Shown here: positions 10,185-21,924 of the stretch, piece by piece | How positions within the stretch are numbered: the stretch's first letter is position 1 | Layout of the letters: each line of letters begins with the position of its first letter | From: Gracilaria gracilis | Taxonomy: Eukaryota; Rhodophyta; Florideophyceae; Gracilariales; Gracilariaceae | Direction: 5' to 3' | DNA length: 64,000 nucleotides | Assembly (NCBI GenBank): GCA_030374805.1 | Contig: JARGSG010000203.1 | Span: forward strand, 310,001 to 374,000 | Notes under the pieces: generated by a model | Told to the model about the DNA's origin: nothing | The model's input: only the letters and a program-made list of their open reading frames with translations | The model's database searches: none | Program-made: the position numbers and the translations under genes

Positions 10185-12347
10185 ATGGAAAGACCTAAAA
10201 GGATTACTCGTGGCTCTAGCGCGCCACCTAGCCACGAGGGTTCTGCTGCGGCGTTAGCCGCTAAACCCATTCTGGATAATCTCGAGGAGCTGCTTCGGCA
10301 ACCTCGGGCCGGAACCTCAAAGGATACTGGCACTCAGCCACCGTTGGCTCCTGAACCTAACAAGGATTTTCCGACAACGGTTGAGGACCTTTGGCCTCAA
10401 TTGGAAGATCGAGCGAAAGCCCTTTTTACCGCTACGGTTAATGAAGCTATGAACTCAATGGACATGGACGCCGTTAGCCGCTTGGTGGTTGATCGAGCCG
10501 TGCACGAGTCCTCTCAACGAATACCTAAATTGGTTGAAACATACCTCTTAACGGGTGCCCGGGAGCATATATACCGAATGGTTCAAGACCTTTGGGTTTC
10601 TGAAGGAATAGCGGAAGCCAAAACCCCTGGGGTGAATATGGTTACTCGCATACCACAAGGGATCCCTGCCGGTTCTTCCGCACCAATCAAGCCAATTCCG
10701 GCCGATAGTGCGTATCTACAAGGTTTAAGACAAGGTCAAGAGGGCCATATAGAGATGGGCCCTCGAGACGTGTACGTGCCACCCATTGGAGGTAACGTTC
10801 GAAAGGACACCAAGACTGGTGGACTTGAGGACGATTCGTCTGACCCAGATGAGGGGCGGCAAAGAAAAAACCGCAAGGGTAAAGAAAGGAGGAGGAAAAA
10901 GGGAAAGAATCGCTGCTACGACTCTGACCCCGATTCCTCGAGCTCCGATACCGATACTGGTTCACCGTCGGATGATGACCGTAAAGGTAGACGCAAGAAG
11001 AAACCGAACAGGTTGGCGAAGAAGTCGTCAAAGAGAAACCGTAAAGGTAAGAAGAAACGGTACGAGTCGCCCGACTCGGATTCGGACACCGATACAACCC
11101 TAGAGGTGCGTCAGCCGCTGAACGATCTGTTCACCAAAGCGGTTGATTATAGGTCATATCGGTTGAGAAACCGATCCTCTGCTTACACCCAAGAGGTTGT
11201 GCAGAAGAGCACCAGGCACCATAAGAAGCTCAGCTTCCAGATGGGTGATACTACCTTCACAGGTGATGATCCCATTGCGGTAATTGAGTTTCTGCAGAAG
11301 TTCAAGATTGCATGTGACCAAAATGGTTTTTCCGAAGGTGCTGCCATGTGGTTATTCCAGTTTTACCTTAAAGGTCAAGCTTACCACTTGCTGCAAAGCA
11401 GGCTCCGTGAAAATACCCTGGCGGTTGATGAAGAGGGGACAGAGATGTTAGAGACGTACCCAGAAGTGGTTAATTTCATGTTGGAAACTTACGCTACCGA
11501 TGAGGTTATCCAGGAAGGTTACGCTGAGGTACAGGCATATCGCCAACGCTCCAGCCAAACCGAAATGGAATTTTCGTTAGGCCTTTGGAATCTGGCCACC
11601 CGATGCGGTAATGTCTTTACCACTAGTAGGTTGAAGTCGTTTTTTGCCGACAATGTCGACAGAGCGATCCGTTCGCATGTACGTAATCACCTGGCGAACA
11701 ACCGTAAGGTGGACTATAATGGGCTGGCCCGTTATGCCCACGGACTAGGCGACACTCTCCGTCACGGAAAGAAGCCGTCGCCGTCCCATACCTGAAAAGA
11801 TAAACCGAAACAGTCAGTATTGGAGCTAGAAGAAAGCACTACCTCAGAGGGTGATTCGCTCATTCGCGTACCAACCGGGATGGCGGTTCATCTCGTGACT
11901 GCGCCGCAAGCTTAGTCACGAGCCACCTCCATTGGTAATTGGTCGTCGACAGTACCACCACCTTCGATAAGGTCGCCACCAAGTGCGGCGAGCACTCAAC
12001 AAACCTCAACGGGTGGTTCGCAAGCATCTTCATATGCTACAGCACCGACCAATATGGTTGCCCGACCTACCTCTATGGCAATGCGTGATCCTCAGACAGG
12101 TAGATTGGTCTGCTGGCTCTGTTTATCGCCAGAACATCTGGCGAACACATGTGACAAAATACTTCCAGGGCTGCGCGAACATTTTATCAGTGCCAGGCAG
12201 CAAAACCACCGTAACCTATATGGATCTGGAAAGAGGGTACAAGCTCAACCATCACCATCTCAGGTTCATCTCGTCGAGGAAACACCAATCTTGGAGAAGG
12301 ACAGTCCCGCTCAGAAGGAGCAGGAAAACACCGAACGGTTAGCGTAG
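10185..12347 (+). pseudogene. Gypsy-2 gag
   Basis: One reading frame with two nonsense codons, TGA at 11793-11795 and TAG at 11913-11915. Start chosen at the first ATG (10185). Residues about 210-310 are a very charged K/R- and D/S-rich linker; residues about 350-535 look like a retrotransposon capsid (aromatic and helical, with F-x-G-D-D-P ... W-L-F-Q-F-Y-L-K-G-Q-A). A zinc knuckle C-W-L-C-L-S-P-E-H-L-A-N-T-C (C-x2-C-x4-H-x4-C) at 12111-12155 is the RNA-packaging nucleocapsid motif and ties the third segment to gag. The protein would form the virus-like particle. Pol starts at about 12368 in another frame, implying frameshifting or decay between the two. Confidence 0.85.
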
Positions 12348-12367
12348 GGGCCACCCCTAACCGTGAA

Positions 12368-14572
12368 TTGGAAGGCCCGTCGATACCGGAACGGGAAACC
12401 TTAATGGTAGAAAAAGAAGAATCAGATGTACCCAATGTGGTGTGTCTAATGAAGTACAATAACTATAAAGTTAATGCGTCAGTAAACTCTCTCAATTACC
12501 TACAGGTTCCCGTTGCGTGTGTACTCGATACCGGCGCCGGTCCGAATGTGCTAAACGCTCGCGTCATACCCGATGCGGTCTTGCGGAACATTCGACCTGC
12601 CCCGAATATCAAGCCGCTGGTGGACGCTAACGAGCGCCCACTGCACCTTAGAAAAATGTTGACCACTGTGGTAGAACTTGGAACCTTGAAAGTGAAGCTC
12701 AATTTCTTTGTGGAGGATCGTCTGGCGACAGACTGTATCTTCGGGACCAACTTTATTGACAGACATGTCAAAGAAATTTTGCCAGGGTCCCGAACGGTCG
12801 CTCTCCGTCAAGGTGGTCGTATTGCCATACTGGGTAATACGCAGACCAAAAATGGTTGGCGTCAGAAGCCGAGGTCCAATATACCCACCGAAACGGTTTC
12901 AAACAAGATACGGCTCACCAGATTGGTTTCAATTCCGGCTATGACCCAAATGGTAGTGAATGTCTCATGCGCAGTTCCAGGATTGGTAATGCTACAGAAC
13001 CATCCTAGGTTGGCAGAAAGACATCTCGCCTTGAGAGCAAACGGGATTATCGACAACATCCCTAATCAATCCTTCAAGGTGTACTTGAGTAACTTTAGCA
13101 ATCACATTGTTAAGTTAACCAAGAATACCACTATTGGAATCGCATTGCCGGCACCACAAGGGGTTTTCACGGTCTCACCTAATAGGTTGGGCGAGGTCGC
13201 CACCTCTAAGGAAGGGGGAGGAACAGATCCGCCATACCCTGCATATGCACCCCCGTTATCGACAAACACCAAAATGGAACAGAAGATCGCCAATACCTTT
13301 AAGGTTGGAGATCAGGAAAAGACTATGGAACTGGACCCAGTGCGGAATTGGAGAGAGGAAGTCCAGATCGGTGCGGAGAACCAGGCTCTCCGAGACCGGA
13401 TCCTTAGTCTCTTAGAAGAATTTGAAACCATGTGGTCGGGCCGGCTAGGCCAAATTGAGGCTACAGAGCACCGTATTGATATGGTGCCTGGCTGGAAACC
13501 CATTTACCAGCAGCCTTACCGTGCAGGTCCAAAAGCCCGTGAGGTTGAGCTCAATGAGGTCGAGAGAATGCTCCGTGAAGGTGTCATAGAACCAGCAAAT
13601 GCGGACTGGGCCAGCCCTGTGGTTCTCGCCACAAAGAAGAATGATACCCGTATGCGGTTCTGTGTGGACTACAGAAGACTGAATAGTATGACCATTAGGG
13701 ATTCGTACCCAATACCTAGAATGAACGAGTGTATAGATTCGTTGGGCAACGCCAAGATCTTTACTACGCTCGATGCCAATTGTGGTTATTGGCAGGTACC
13801 TATGAGGGAGGAAGACAAGCACAAAACTACGTTTACTTGCCACGCTGGGTTATTCTGCTTTACGCGTATGCCCTTTGGGTTGCGGAATGCCCCGGCTACC
13901 TTTCAGAGGGCGTTAGATATAATCCTTTCGAAGGTAAAGTGGAGAACCGCTCTGGTATACATCGACGATGTAATCATATATTCCAGAACGGTAGAGGAAC
14001 ATTTCCAACATGTTCGGGAAGTTTTGAACATTTTGAGGGCATCTGGAGTAACGTTGAAGCTCCGCAAGTGCGAATTCTTCACCAAAGAGGTAGAATACCT
14101 TGGTCATATCATCAGCATTGGGAGGTTAGAAGTGACGCCACGGAATATCCGGGCCGTGCAGGAGGCGAAGCCACCCACGTCCCAGACGGAAATCCGATCC
14201 TTTATAGGTTTGTGCAATGTGTACCGCCGGTTTATCAAGGGATTTGCCAAGATAGCGGCTCCCCTCAACAGGAAGTTGCTGAAAGGTCAACCTACAAGGT
14301 TTGAATGTCTTACCAATGAGGAAATGGATGCATTCGAGGCGCTGAAACATGCGCTCTTGACACCTCCCATCTTGGCATTACCCAAAGCTGGTTTACGATA
14401 CACGTTGGATACTGACGCCTCGGACGCCCAAATTGGTTGTTTGGACACCGAGCCGATAGAGGATGATATCCCATGCTTTACCATCTCTACCAACCTTGAT
14501 AGTGATACCTTAGAAGGTTACTGGACTCTACCCGAAGAGGATACGTGGTTTAGTGATGCCATCGCTCGGTAA
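12368..14572 (+). pseudogene. Gypsy-2 protease and reverse transcriptase, RNase H deleted
   Basis: A 734-codon frame. Protease: V-L-D-T-G-A-G near residue 52. RT from about residue 365: W-A-S-P-V-V, F-C-V-D-Y-R-R-L-N, T-T-L-D-A-N-C-G-Y-W-Q, M-P-F-G-L-R-N-A-P, and an intact Y-I-D-D at about residue 538. The domain ends with L-D-T-D-A-S-D-A-Q-I-G-C, the first strand of RNase H, and then jumps to L-D-T-E-P-I-E-D-D, an integrase-linker-like sequence; the rest of RNase H (Glu and later Asp) is missing without loss of frame. Stop TAA at 14570-14572 is in phase with the integrase frame that follows, so it is a nonsense codon in a single pol. Confidence 0.9.
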
Positions 14573-16291
14573 ATACTCGCCCTCGAGGAAACAGACGTCA
14601 TGCCGATTAACCGTGAGGAATTCCTGAGAGAGCAAGCAAACGATGTTTATAGCCGCTCTCTTATGGACCAAGTAGGTATGAAAGACTCAAACTTTGACGT
14701 CGACCGAAATGGTTTCCTGGTGAGGCGAGCTCCTCTTGATGGTTCCCTTCAGAAAGTGGTGCCCAAGGTGCTTCGCCCTCGGGTGCTGTACCTGGCCCAC
14801 TACCCAAGGCTATCAGGACACCCTGGAGGTACGAGAATGTACTACACCTTGAGGCAAGGGCACTACTGGCCTCATATGGCTAATGATATATATACTTTTG
14901 TAGGTCAATGTGAATCTTGCGTACGTACCCGTGGAGGTCTTCGCAAGCACAGGAAATACTTGAAGTTATTCCCTGCAGCGGGGCCTCTCGAGTTCGTCGC
15001 AATAGACCTTCTGGCCCCATTACCTAAAACCACAAGGGGATATCAGTACATCATCGTAATCACCGACAGGTTCTCGAAGCTCACGCGAGCGATACCCTTG
15101 AAGGACACGAAATCGACGACCCTCGCGGTGGCATTCTTGAACAATTGGATCTACCCGTATGGTGCACCGCTTTATTTACTTACCTACAATGGTTCGAACT
15201 TAGCTTCGAAGTTCTTTGAAGCTGTTTGTAACCTCTTGGGTATTAAGCACTACTTCACTACTGCCTACCATCCGCAAACGAATGGGCAAGTGGAGCGCTT
15301 TAACCGAACACTGGTATCTAGGCTGCGACATTATACGGAAGAACACCAAACTGGTTGGGACGAGCTCGTGCAACCCTTGACATATGCATATAACCTTCAG
15401 GTTCATCGAGCGACGCAAACTACGCCGTTCGATCTAATACTGTCAAGACCCCCACCAGGTATTGTTGTTGAAGGGGACCCATTAGGACAAGAAGCCGCCG
15501 GAGCGCTTACACCGTCACAAGTCAAACGGAATACCCTTTTGAGGTTGAGACGAGCTTTCAAGTATGCTGAGAGCAAGTTCACTGCGTCCCAGGAGAGGTA
15601 CAAGGAGGACTACGACCGAAAGGTAACCCAAGTGGTAGCGGCTACGCCCGGTCAATATCTCTTTATTGACCGCCCTCCGAAAGGAGCTAAGCCACGACCG
15701 GGTGATGAGGCCGATGATGAAGCTATTGATAGAGATATCAATTCGAAGCTTCTTCCGAAATCATCGCGACCTTTCAAGGTAGTTCGAGCAACCGACCACA
15801 CGGTGACGGTGAACCAAGATGGTGTAGAGAATACAATCTCTATTGACCGAATCACGGTTGCACCTCGAGCGGTTCAGTCCAGGAAGAAACGCGGAGAATC
15901 CGCGCGTGACCCACAAGCGGTTGCCCTGAGGACTCAGCCCCGGGAAGACGGGACACCCATCGAGGTTAATGATGACGCACAGGGTGACGACCCAGACTAC
16001 GTACCACCCGCAGGGATTACGGTTGCTCCGTCAGAGAAAACACCTACCCGTAGTGGTGCCGATGCTCATCTAAACCAAAGTGGTGAAACGATACCATCTC
16101 AAGTCTCTAGTGAGTTCCCAGTGGAACGCCTGGTAGGTCACCGCCGTACCCCAGATGGTCTGAAGTACACCGTACGTTGGTATGGCTGGGGCGCCGATGG
16201 TGACACTGCCGAGCTGCTCTCAGCCATACCACACCACTTCAGGGTAAGCTACTGGAACCGCAAGGGAGAGGACATGCCGAATGATGGGTAA
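14573..16291 (+). pseudogene. Gypsy-2 integrase with chromodomain-like C-terminus
   Basis: In phase with the RT frame after the TAA; first ATG at 14600. H-x-x-x-x-S-G-H-P-G ... C-x2-C is the zinc-binding domain. Core: first Asp in A-I-D-L-L-A, Glu in N-G-Q-V-E-R-F-N. The middle catalytic position reads L-L-T-Y-N-G-S-N; family members have Asp where Tyr is found here, so the active site is broken. The last 60 residues (V-E-R-L-V-G-H-R ... Y-T-V-R-W-Y-G-W-G) fit a chromodomain or chromo-shadow-like module. Length and order are normal for a chromovirus integrase. Confidence 0.88.
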
Positions 16292-17576
16292 ACCTTAGAG
16301 GTAATGCAGTCCCCTAAAGAAGGGGAAAAGCATTGTAATGAGGAGTACCAAAGTCGGTTCGGATGCTCACCGGGAAGGTACAACCAGAAGAAAGCATTCC
16401 ACGAGGGTACGTTCAAGGAGCGGTAGCGCTGAAGACGAACGCACCGTTGTACGCGCGCCGTTGCACACGCGCCATGCACGTGCGCGGCACGCGCGCGAAC
16501 CCGCACGGTGGAAACATTCAAAAACCTGTATCTTTTTATTTGACGAGGCATACGCGCGCTGCTCGTGGCGCGCCGTGCGGAGTAACCGATTCGGTTTACA
16601 CTATTGTGTGTAGGGAGCGAGCAACGGCATGGTCAAAAAATCTAAGTATTTTGACCGTGCCGCGCTCCCGAATCGGCCATTCCCAGCCTCTGAAACCCCT
16701 TGGTTCTCGAGATGCAGACCAAAAAGGTTTTCCGTGTTTTCACTACCATATGGAGGGGTAATTTTCCGGTCAAATATTTTGATTCGCCTTGCAAGTAACC
16801 TCCAGGGTGAAACAACGCACATGCGCCCATGCATAATGAGAGGCCATGCAGAACCATCTAGGTACATTGCTGGCCACCGCGCGCAAGCGCGTGGCACAAA
16901 ATTTGACCTTATGGGAAGGCGAAACCGCTCGCTGCGCCGTACGAAGGCGCATCGAAGTACCAACGTGGTGACCCATACTACGAGACCCAAAATGGCTCAG
17001 GATGGAGCTAACTCACCTCCTGGAACTTACCTACAAGGAATTAACCGTCACCCATCGTGGTACGCTGGTCTAAGGAGGGGTAGGAGAGTTTCAAAACCTA
17101 ATTGAAGATGCGCAGAGCTAAGGAAGGGGGGGAGCTGTTTTCGAGTTTCCTCTTTCGCTACGCACCGCACCTCAAAGGAAACTGGAACCTACCATGGAAA
17201 CGCATAACATGTAAATTTACTTGAAGAGTAACACCAATAGGGATGCAGGAGCAACGTGGCTCAAGCACAGACCCAAGTGGATACGACAATCAACCTGATG
17301 GGTGAGTGGCAAAGTGAGGCGCCGACGAGCCTCCAGCTGAGGATCCCCGACCCGGAGTGGTGTTCTGATGGGCTCTCGGCCAAGGTTGGAAGAGATGAGC
17401 CTGGCCTGGAGCCTGGCTAGGCGCGCTACCATGACCCACGGGGGCACTAGAAGGCACGCGGACGCCTGGCATTACGTCGGCACCCATCGGAGGTGGTGCG
17501 CTCGCCTGCGCAACCGACGGAGGTACCGACGACCCGATGTGGAGAGGAGCCTGCGGAGCGGCTAGAAGGCCGGGGT
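16292..17576. other. Gypsy-2 3' untranslated region and unclassified sequence
   Basis: No supported gene. Contains a stem-loop at 16630-16656 (arms GGTCAAAA and TTTTGACC) and a purine run at 17122-17136 that could prime plus-strand synthesis. Confidence 0.5.
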
Positions 17577-19328
17577 TCAGGCTAGAACCAAATAGGGGAT
17601 TCTACAAAGGGTTTGTAGGCGTCGGGCCATGGCCGTCGCTAGGCCTGCCAACTGGTTGGTAGCCATCTGGTAGAGCTCGACCTGGAACCGGTTCCGGAAC
17701 TCACCAATTTGGGAAAAAGATCGCATGTACTGTGGCTGACGAGGCAGGATGCTTTCCAGAAGGGTAAGAGCTTCGACCAGAGAGGTAGGACCCACCCATT
17801 GGAAGTTCACCACGCAGGCTTGGCGGACCCGAGCCATTAAACCTGAAATGGCCTGGGAGTCCACCTGAGAGGGGACAGGCGCCGCAGCCATGACACCCCC
17901 GAGGATAGCCCGCGGAGGCCCATCAACCCTTGTGGTACTAGGGAGAAGAGGAGTCACACCAGTATGGGCAGGTGTATTGCGTCCCTCCGGAGCGAGATTA
18001 GGCGCTGAAGTTACCACAGGGGTAGCTGCTGGCGATTCCACCACGGTTGGGAATGGCTCAGGACTCTTTGGAGGCCCCTGATCGTTTGGAGCTCCGAAAG
18101 AGCGCTGCTCCGCGCGGGATACAACCTTCCAGGACACCGGATCGAAAACCTCCCACCCCTGCTTGGCTCCCCACGGGAAACTCTCCACTTGGGTAAGCAA
18201 TGATTCCAGCTGCTAAATGGAGAAGTCCGTACCTGCCACAATGGTTCCGACTCCAATTAGGCGAATGTCGCGAATGAACCTCGGGGGAATGAAGAACATA
18301 CGACCAGGAGGTTGCACACCGTCACGGTAAATCTCGGCTTCTCGAGAGCGACAATCCCAGTCAATACCGTCACGGGCAGCCTGCAGAGCCAGGATGGCCA
18401 CCAATACGGCCCATTCCGCGAGGGCAATCAACCAAATGAGGTAATACAGATCGTGGTTACGGGTGATCTAGCTCCCGAAGTAAGCCAATACCGGTGGGGT
18501 TGGAACGCTAAGCGACATCGGAACCTCATAGGCATTCCACCATTCAGGTCTGGTCACATAACAAGAGGTTCTTCCCTTAATAGGTTGTGAGAAGAACCCT
18601 ACATTATGGAACCCATGCATGACGCGGTTGAAGCTGGACCGGGTGCGAATGCGAGCCTCGGCGGCAGCATCCACCCCCCACCTACGACGGTTAGCCCAAT
18701 GGATGGTATTGTAAAGCCTATCGAAGCAAACCAAATGTGGAGAAGCCGGAAGGTACTGCTGCGGAAGGGAGTCGTACTGACAGATTTTCACAACCAGACG
18801 TCGGTAATAATGGAGCTCCGGTTCAATACGAACATATGGCAGATCACTGGGATAAAGCGGGGGAATGAAATACCTCATTGGTGTGTGTCGCTGGCGGGTA
18901 TCATAGCACTCCACCCGACCCTGGCGAGGTTGAGATTCCTTATCCCGACGGTGGAGCGTTTGCGGGACGGAGCGGAGACGCTCGCAATCCCAACGAAACA
19001 AACCCAAGTAGGTATCCAAAGTCGGACGGCGCAAGACGCCGGGAAGCGATGTGTTCCCCGGCGCCACTGGCCAGTTCCGACGGTACAGAGTCGCTTGCGA
19101 AAACATTCTTGGATCGACCCCGAAGGTAATATGTTGGGAAACGTTCCAGTCGGCCGTGGTGAACGTCTCCAAACCATAATAGGAAATACCACGAGGAATC
19201 TCGGGCTCCGGACCATACGGGTCCCGGATCCCTTCATGAATCCCTTGAGGTTGATGTGAGGAAGACTGAACCGGCTGGCTCCGGAAACCAGTTTGGATGC
19301 GGGAATGGCGAGATATCGGATTTCTCAA
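17577..19328 (-). pseudogene. Long antisense ORF next to Gypsy-2, function unknown
   Basis: On the minus strand one frame of about 580 codons is interrupted by only two stops (TAG at 18465-18467 and TAG at 18211-18213). It is Pro-, Arg- and Tyr-rich in its N-terminal half, has a hydrophobic stretch rich in W-L-I-A-L-A-x-W-A-V-L-V near 18430-18370, and a Pro/Thr-rich then helical C-terminal third. I recognise no domain. Its place between the pol end and the expected 3' LTR, in reverse orientation, is like the antisense ORFs carried by some plant gypsy elements. Its 5' end overlaps the MULE start by about 70 bp, so one of the two is truncated there. It could instead be an unrelated host gene remnant. 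Confidence 0.5.
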
Positions 19329-21706
19329 CGTATGTAGAGCGCTACACAGAGGAGGAATGCGTGAGACTCATGTTTCTTGCGTATCTGGAGCAAATGGAAA
19401 TGTCTCACTCGCAAGATTTGCTACAGCACCTCCTATACATTGCTGATGGCTACGGGTTCAAGTTGTGTATTAGGGACTCCAAATACGTAGAGTATGAAAA
19501 GCGGAAGGTGTTACAACGCGGGTATCTGACATGCTCCCTCCAGAACCATGAACAGTACAAATGTTCGTACGTCTTTAAGGTCCGAAGAGTACGCGTTACT
19601 GACTCAAACCCTCAGCAATATGATTTTTCCCCCAATTTCTCCAAGGCGTGTCACAATCACGAGTGTAACAGAAGCTCCCTTCAGAACAAGATGACCCCAG
19701 AAATGGTTAAGGAGGCCCACCATCTACAACAAACACTTCATCTCCGGTACGGCACGGTTTTAAGTCTGGTGGAGGAGAAGTTTGGCGTGAGGATCGATAA
19801 AACTGCGTTTCGACGACGTCTGAAGTATATATCAGATTCACGCTATCCGAAAGAGAAAGAATGTCTCCGGCTCTATCAGAATCTGATACATCTACAGTCA
19901 GAGAATGAGTTGAACAGGGTTTATTGTAGTCGTGGTAGTAATGATGGGCTTCAATTTGTTGCCTGGTGTCTACACCAATGGAGAACGGATTACGAATCGT
20001 TTGGTATAGTTCCTGGTGTCTCCATCGACTGCAAAGCCGTAGCCAACCGTTTCAATCTCCCTCTAATTACTGTCAATGGACGTGACAACAATGGAAATCT
20101 CACTCCCTACTTCATGGGCTACATTGAGAATGAAACGGAAGAGAGTTTTTTCTGGTTCCTACGACGATTCAAAGAGTGTGTTCGAGTATCTCCCAGCATG
20201 TTTGCCGTAGATCAGTGTGCTGCGCTCATTGGAGCGCTGCGACAAGTGTTCCCGTTTTCTTCCATAACGTTGGATGACTGGCACTTAAACAAAAACCAAT
20301 CTATCAACACCGAACGTTGGTGCAAGTCCATACACCGTTCGGGATGGGGAAAAGAAATGGGAGACGCACTGCACGAGCTGAGGAAAAGTGGCACAATGGA
20401 AGTGTTCAACACACTCCGGTCGCAGTTAGAACAACGTTTCGTCACAAACTTTAATGTACCATTTCCAAGATGGTACAATTTCCTCTACCGCGAGAACCCA
20501 GACATGGTAGTGCGCTGCTTCAAAGATATCAAACTCCCTAGTCGCTTCTTCTTTCAAGGCAGTGGGTTCCCTGAATCATCAAACAAACAGTACCAGCAGT
20601 ACATTGTTTGGAAGAGAGTACCATTTTCAGAAGTTCCCATCGTCATCAAGAGTGTCACCGAACGGTTGCACTTGGAGCGCACTCAGAAAGCCACACTCAG
20701 CGACACGGCGCTTCGGAACAAGCTCTCCACCTCAGGGCTCCCTCTCACAATGGAGACTTCCACCCGCATGATCCAGACCTTCACACCGTATTCCATCAAG
20801 ACGTTTATGGACTGCAGCGTTCGTTTCTCTCCGTACTTCCTGGTCACCAACGTCGAGGTGCTCCAAACCCGAGACGCACCTTTCAACTTCGACCTCGATA
20901 CGGCAGGTCTCGATGTATCATCTACTCAGCCGTTAGCAGTGTTCACCATTCGGAGAACCTCCAACCGAGACCCCCAGAACCCAGAAACGTATAATGCATA
21001 CCTTGCGGACTCCCCGAATGATACCACGAATGATGCCGTAGGGGGCGTTATGGGGAACTGCAGCTGCCGATACACAACGGCGTGGTGGATACCCTGTCCA
21101 CATCTTACGCGCCTGTTCACAATTTCCAACGACGTAAGCGATCGATGGCCCCATATTAGATCAGTTATGAGGAAACGGTTCCGTATCGAGCATCTATGGC
21201 ACTTCTATTGGACTCGAGACAACCAGAAATGGAGTCTGAGAGACATACTCTATATGCGTTCTAAAATGGGACCATCACCCGAAAATGTCAGACGCGAGAC
21301 GGAGATCAGGCTTGCACAAGAAGCACTACCATCCACACAATCAGGTGCCCATGAACCACTTCAATCTGAGAACGAGAACGTAGACGTTGGAGAGGTTGTT
21401 AACGCGCTGCATGTTCAAGAGAACGACGCAATGTCTTCGTACGTAACTTACCCAGATTGTAAGGCACTGTGTGACCAGATGCACAAAGTTGCCGAGACAT
21501 TCGGGCAAATTGCTCTCGAAAGTCTGAAGCAATACTTAAGAGAGGGACTGAAACAGTTGAATGACGGAAAGTACCCCAATCGTCCCCAACATGTTTTCCC
21601 AGCTCCGTCACGCGTTCCTGATCTATCTGCCACTGCTAGAGGCGTTGAACCAATAATACAAAACCCGAACCAAGGTCTGGGGCGTTCCCGGAAAGGGAAG
21701 AAATAA
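19256..21706 (+). CDS. MULE/FAR1-type transposase, uninterrupted
   Basis: An 816-codon frame without a break, unusual in this window. Residues about 60-170 look like a FAR1/WRKY-GCM1-type zinc-binding N-terminus (C-S-L ... K-C-S-Y-V-F ... H-N-H-E-C). The MULE catalytic core runs from about residue 245: first Asp in V-S-I-D-C-K-A-V, then G-Y-I-E-N-E-T-E-E-S-F-F-W-F-L, second Asp in F-A-V-D-Q-C-A-A-L-I, and D-D-W-H about 20 residues later. A SWIM zinc finger, C-S-C-R ... C-P-H, lies near residue 600. Function: cut-and-paste transposition of Mutator-like elements, or transcription control if domesticated. No terminal inverted repeats were seen at either side. Start: first in-frame ATG, though true homology may begin 15-20 codons later. 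Confidence 0.88.
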   Translation: MRKTEPAGSGNQFGCGNGEISDFSTYVERYTEEECVRLMFLAYLEQMEMSHSQDLLQHLLYIADGYGFKLCIRDSKYVEYEKRKVLQRGYLTCSLQNHEQYKCSYVFKVRRVRVTDSNPQQYDFSPNFSKACHNHECNRSSLQNKMTPEMVKEAHHLQQTLHLRYGTVLSLVEEKFGVRIDKTAFRRRLKYISDSRYPKEKECLRLYQNLIHLQSENELNRVYCSRGSNDGLQFVAWCLHQWRTDYESFGIVPGVSIDCKAVANRFNLPLITVNGRDNNGNLTPYFMGYIENETEESFFWFLRRFKECVRVSPSMFAVDQCAALIGALRQVFPFSSITLDDWHLNKNQSINTERWCKSIHRSGWGKEMGDALHELRKSGTMEVFNTLRSQLEQRFVTNFNVPFPRWYNFLYRENPDMVVRCFKDIKLPSRFFFQGSGFPESSNKQYQQYIVWKRVPFSEVPIVIKSVTERLHLERTQKATLSDTALRNKLSTSGLPLTMETSTRMIQTFTPYSIKTFMDCSVRFSPYFLVTNVEVLQTRDAPFNFDLDTAGLDVSSTQPLAVFTIRRTSNRDPQNPETYNAYLADSPNDTTNDAVGGVMGNCSCRYTTAWWIPCPHLTRLFTISNDVSDRWPHIRSVMRKRFRIEHLWHFYWTRDNQKWSLRDILYMRSKMGPSPENVRRETEIRLAQEALPSTQSGAHEPLQSENENVDVGEVVNALHVQENDAMSSYVTYPDCKALCDQMHKVAETFGQIALESLKQYLREGLKQLNDGKYPNRPQHVFPAPSRVPDLSATARGVEPIIQNPNQGLGRSRKGKK

Positions 21707-21904
21707 TTCATGGAGCAGCGCCGACCAGCGAAACGGCGACGAAGAAACAACCAGTCTACACAAAATCTTCCAGCCACGAGCCCCTCTGCCCCTGTGGTCA
21801 ATACTGGTGGTATTATGACCCCAGTGCAAGCAATTGAAAGGGCATTGAACGTGGTTGATCATCCAGATAATCAATATGGTCCACAGAGAGAAACAGATAG
21901 TTAG
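21707..21904 (+). CDS. In-frame basic tail downstream of the MULE transposase
   Basis: This 64-codon frame (ATG at 21710) is in the same phase as the transposase and follows its TAA directly. It begins with a strongly basic block (R-R-P-A-K-R-R-R-R) that would serve as a nuclear localisation signal. The simplest reading is that the TAA at 21704-21706 is a recent nonsense mutation and the ancestral transposase was about 880 residues. A separate small protein is possible but less likely. Confidence 0.45.
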   Translation, partial: FMEQRRPAKRRRRNNQSTQNLPATSPSAPVVNTGGIMTPVQAIERALNVVDHPDNQYGPQRETDS

Positions 21905-21918
21905 GATAGATTCTTCTT

Positions 21919-21924
21919 AATAAA
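21919..21924 (+). terminator. Candidate polyadenylation signal AATAAA
   Basis: AATAAA lies 15 bp after the stop of the basic tail and about 210 bp after the MULE stop, on the coding strand. Position fits a 3' end for this transcript; the hexamer alone is weak evidence. Confidence 0.35.

Larger units (their letters stand above)
9676..17136 (+). mobile_element. Gypsy-2: Ty3/gypsy element with internal RNase H deletion
   Basis: LTR, gag, protease-RT, integrase with chromodomain-like end, all on the plus strand. No 3' LTR was found: a G-rich purine run at about 17122-17136 is a candidate polypurine tract, but the sequence after it does not resemble the 5' LTR. It may have been lost, or the antisense ORF at 17577-19328 may belong to the element and the 3' LTR be cut off by the MULE sequence at about 19250. 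Stop codons, a deletion and a lost catalytic residue make it non-autonomous. Confidence 0.85.
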
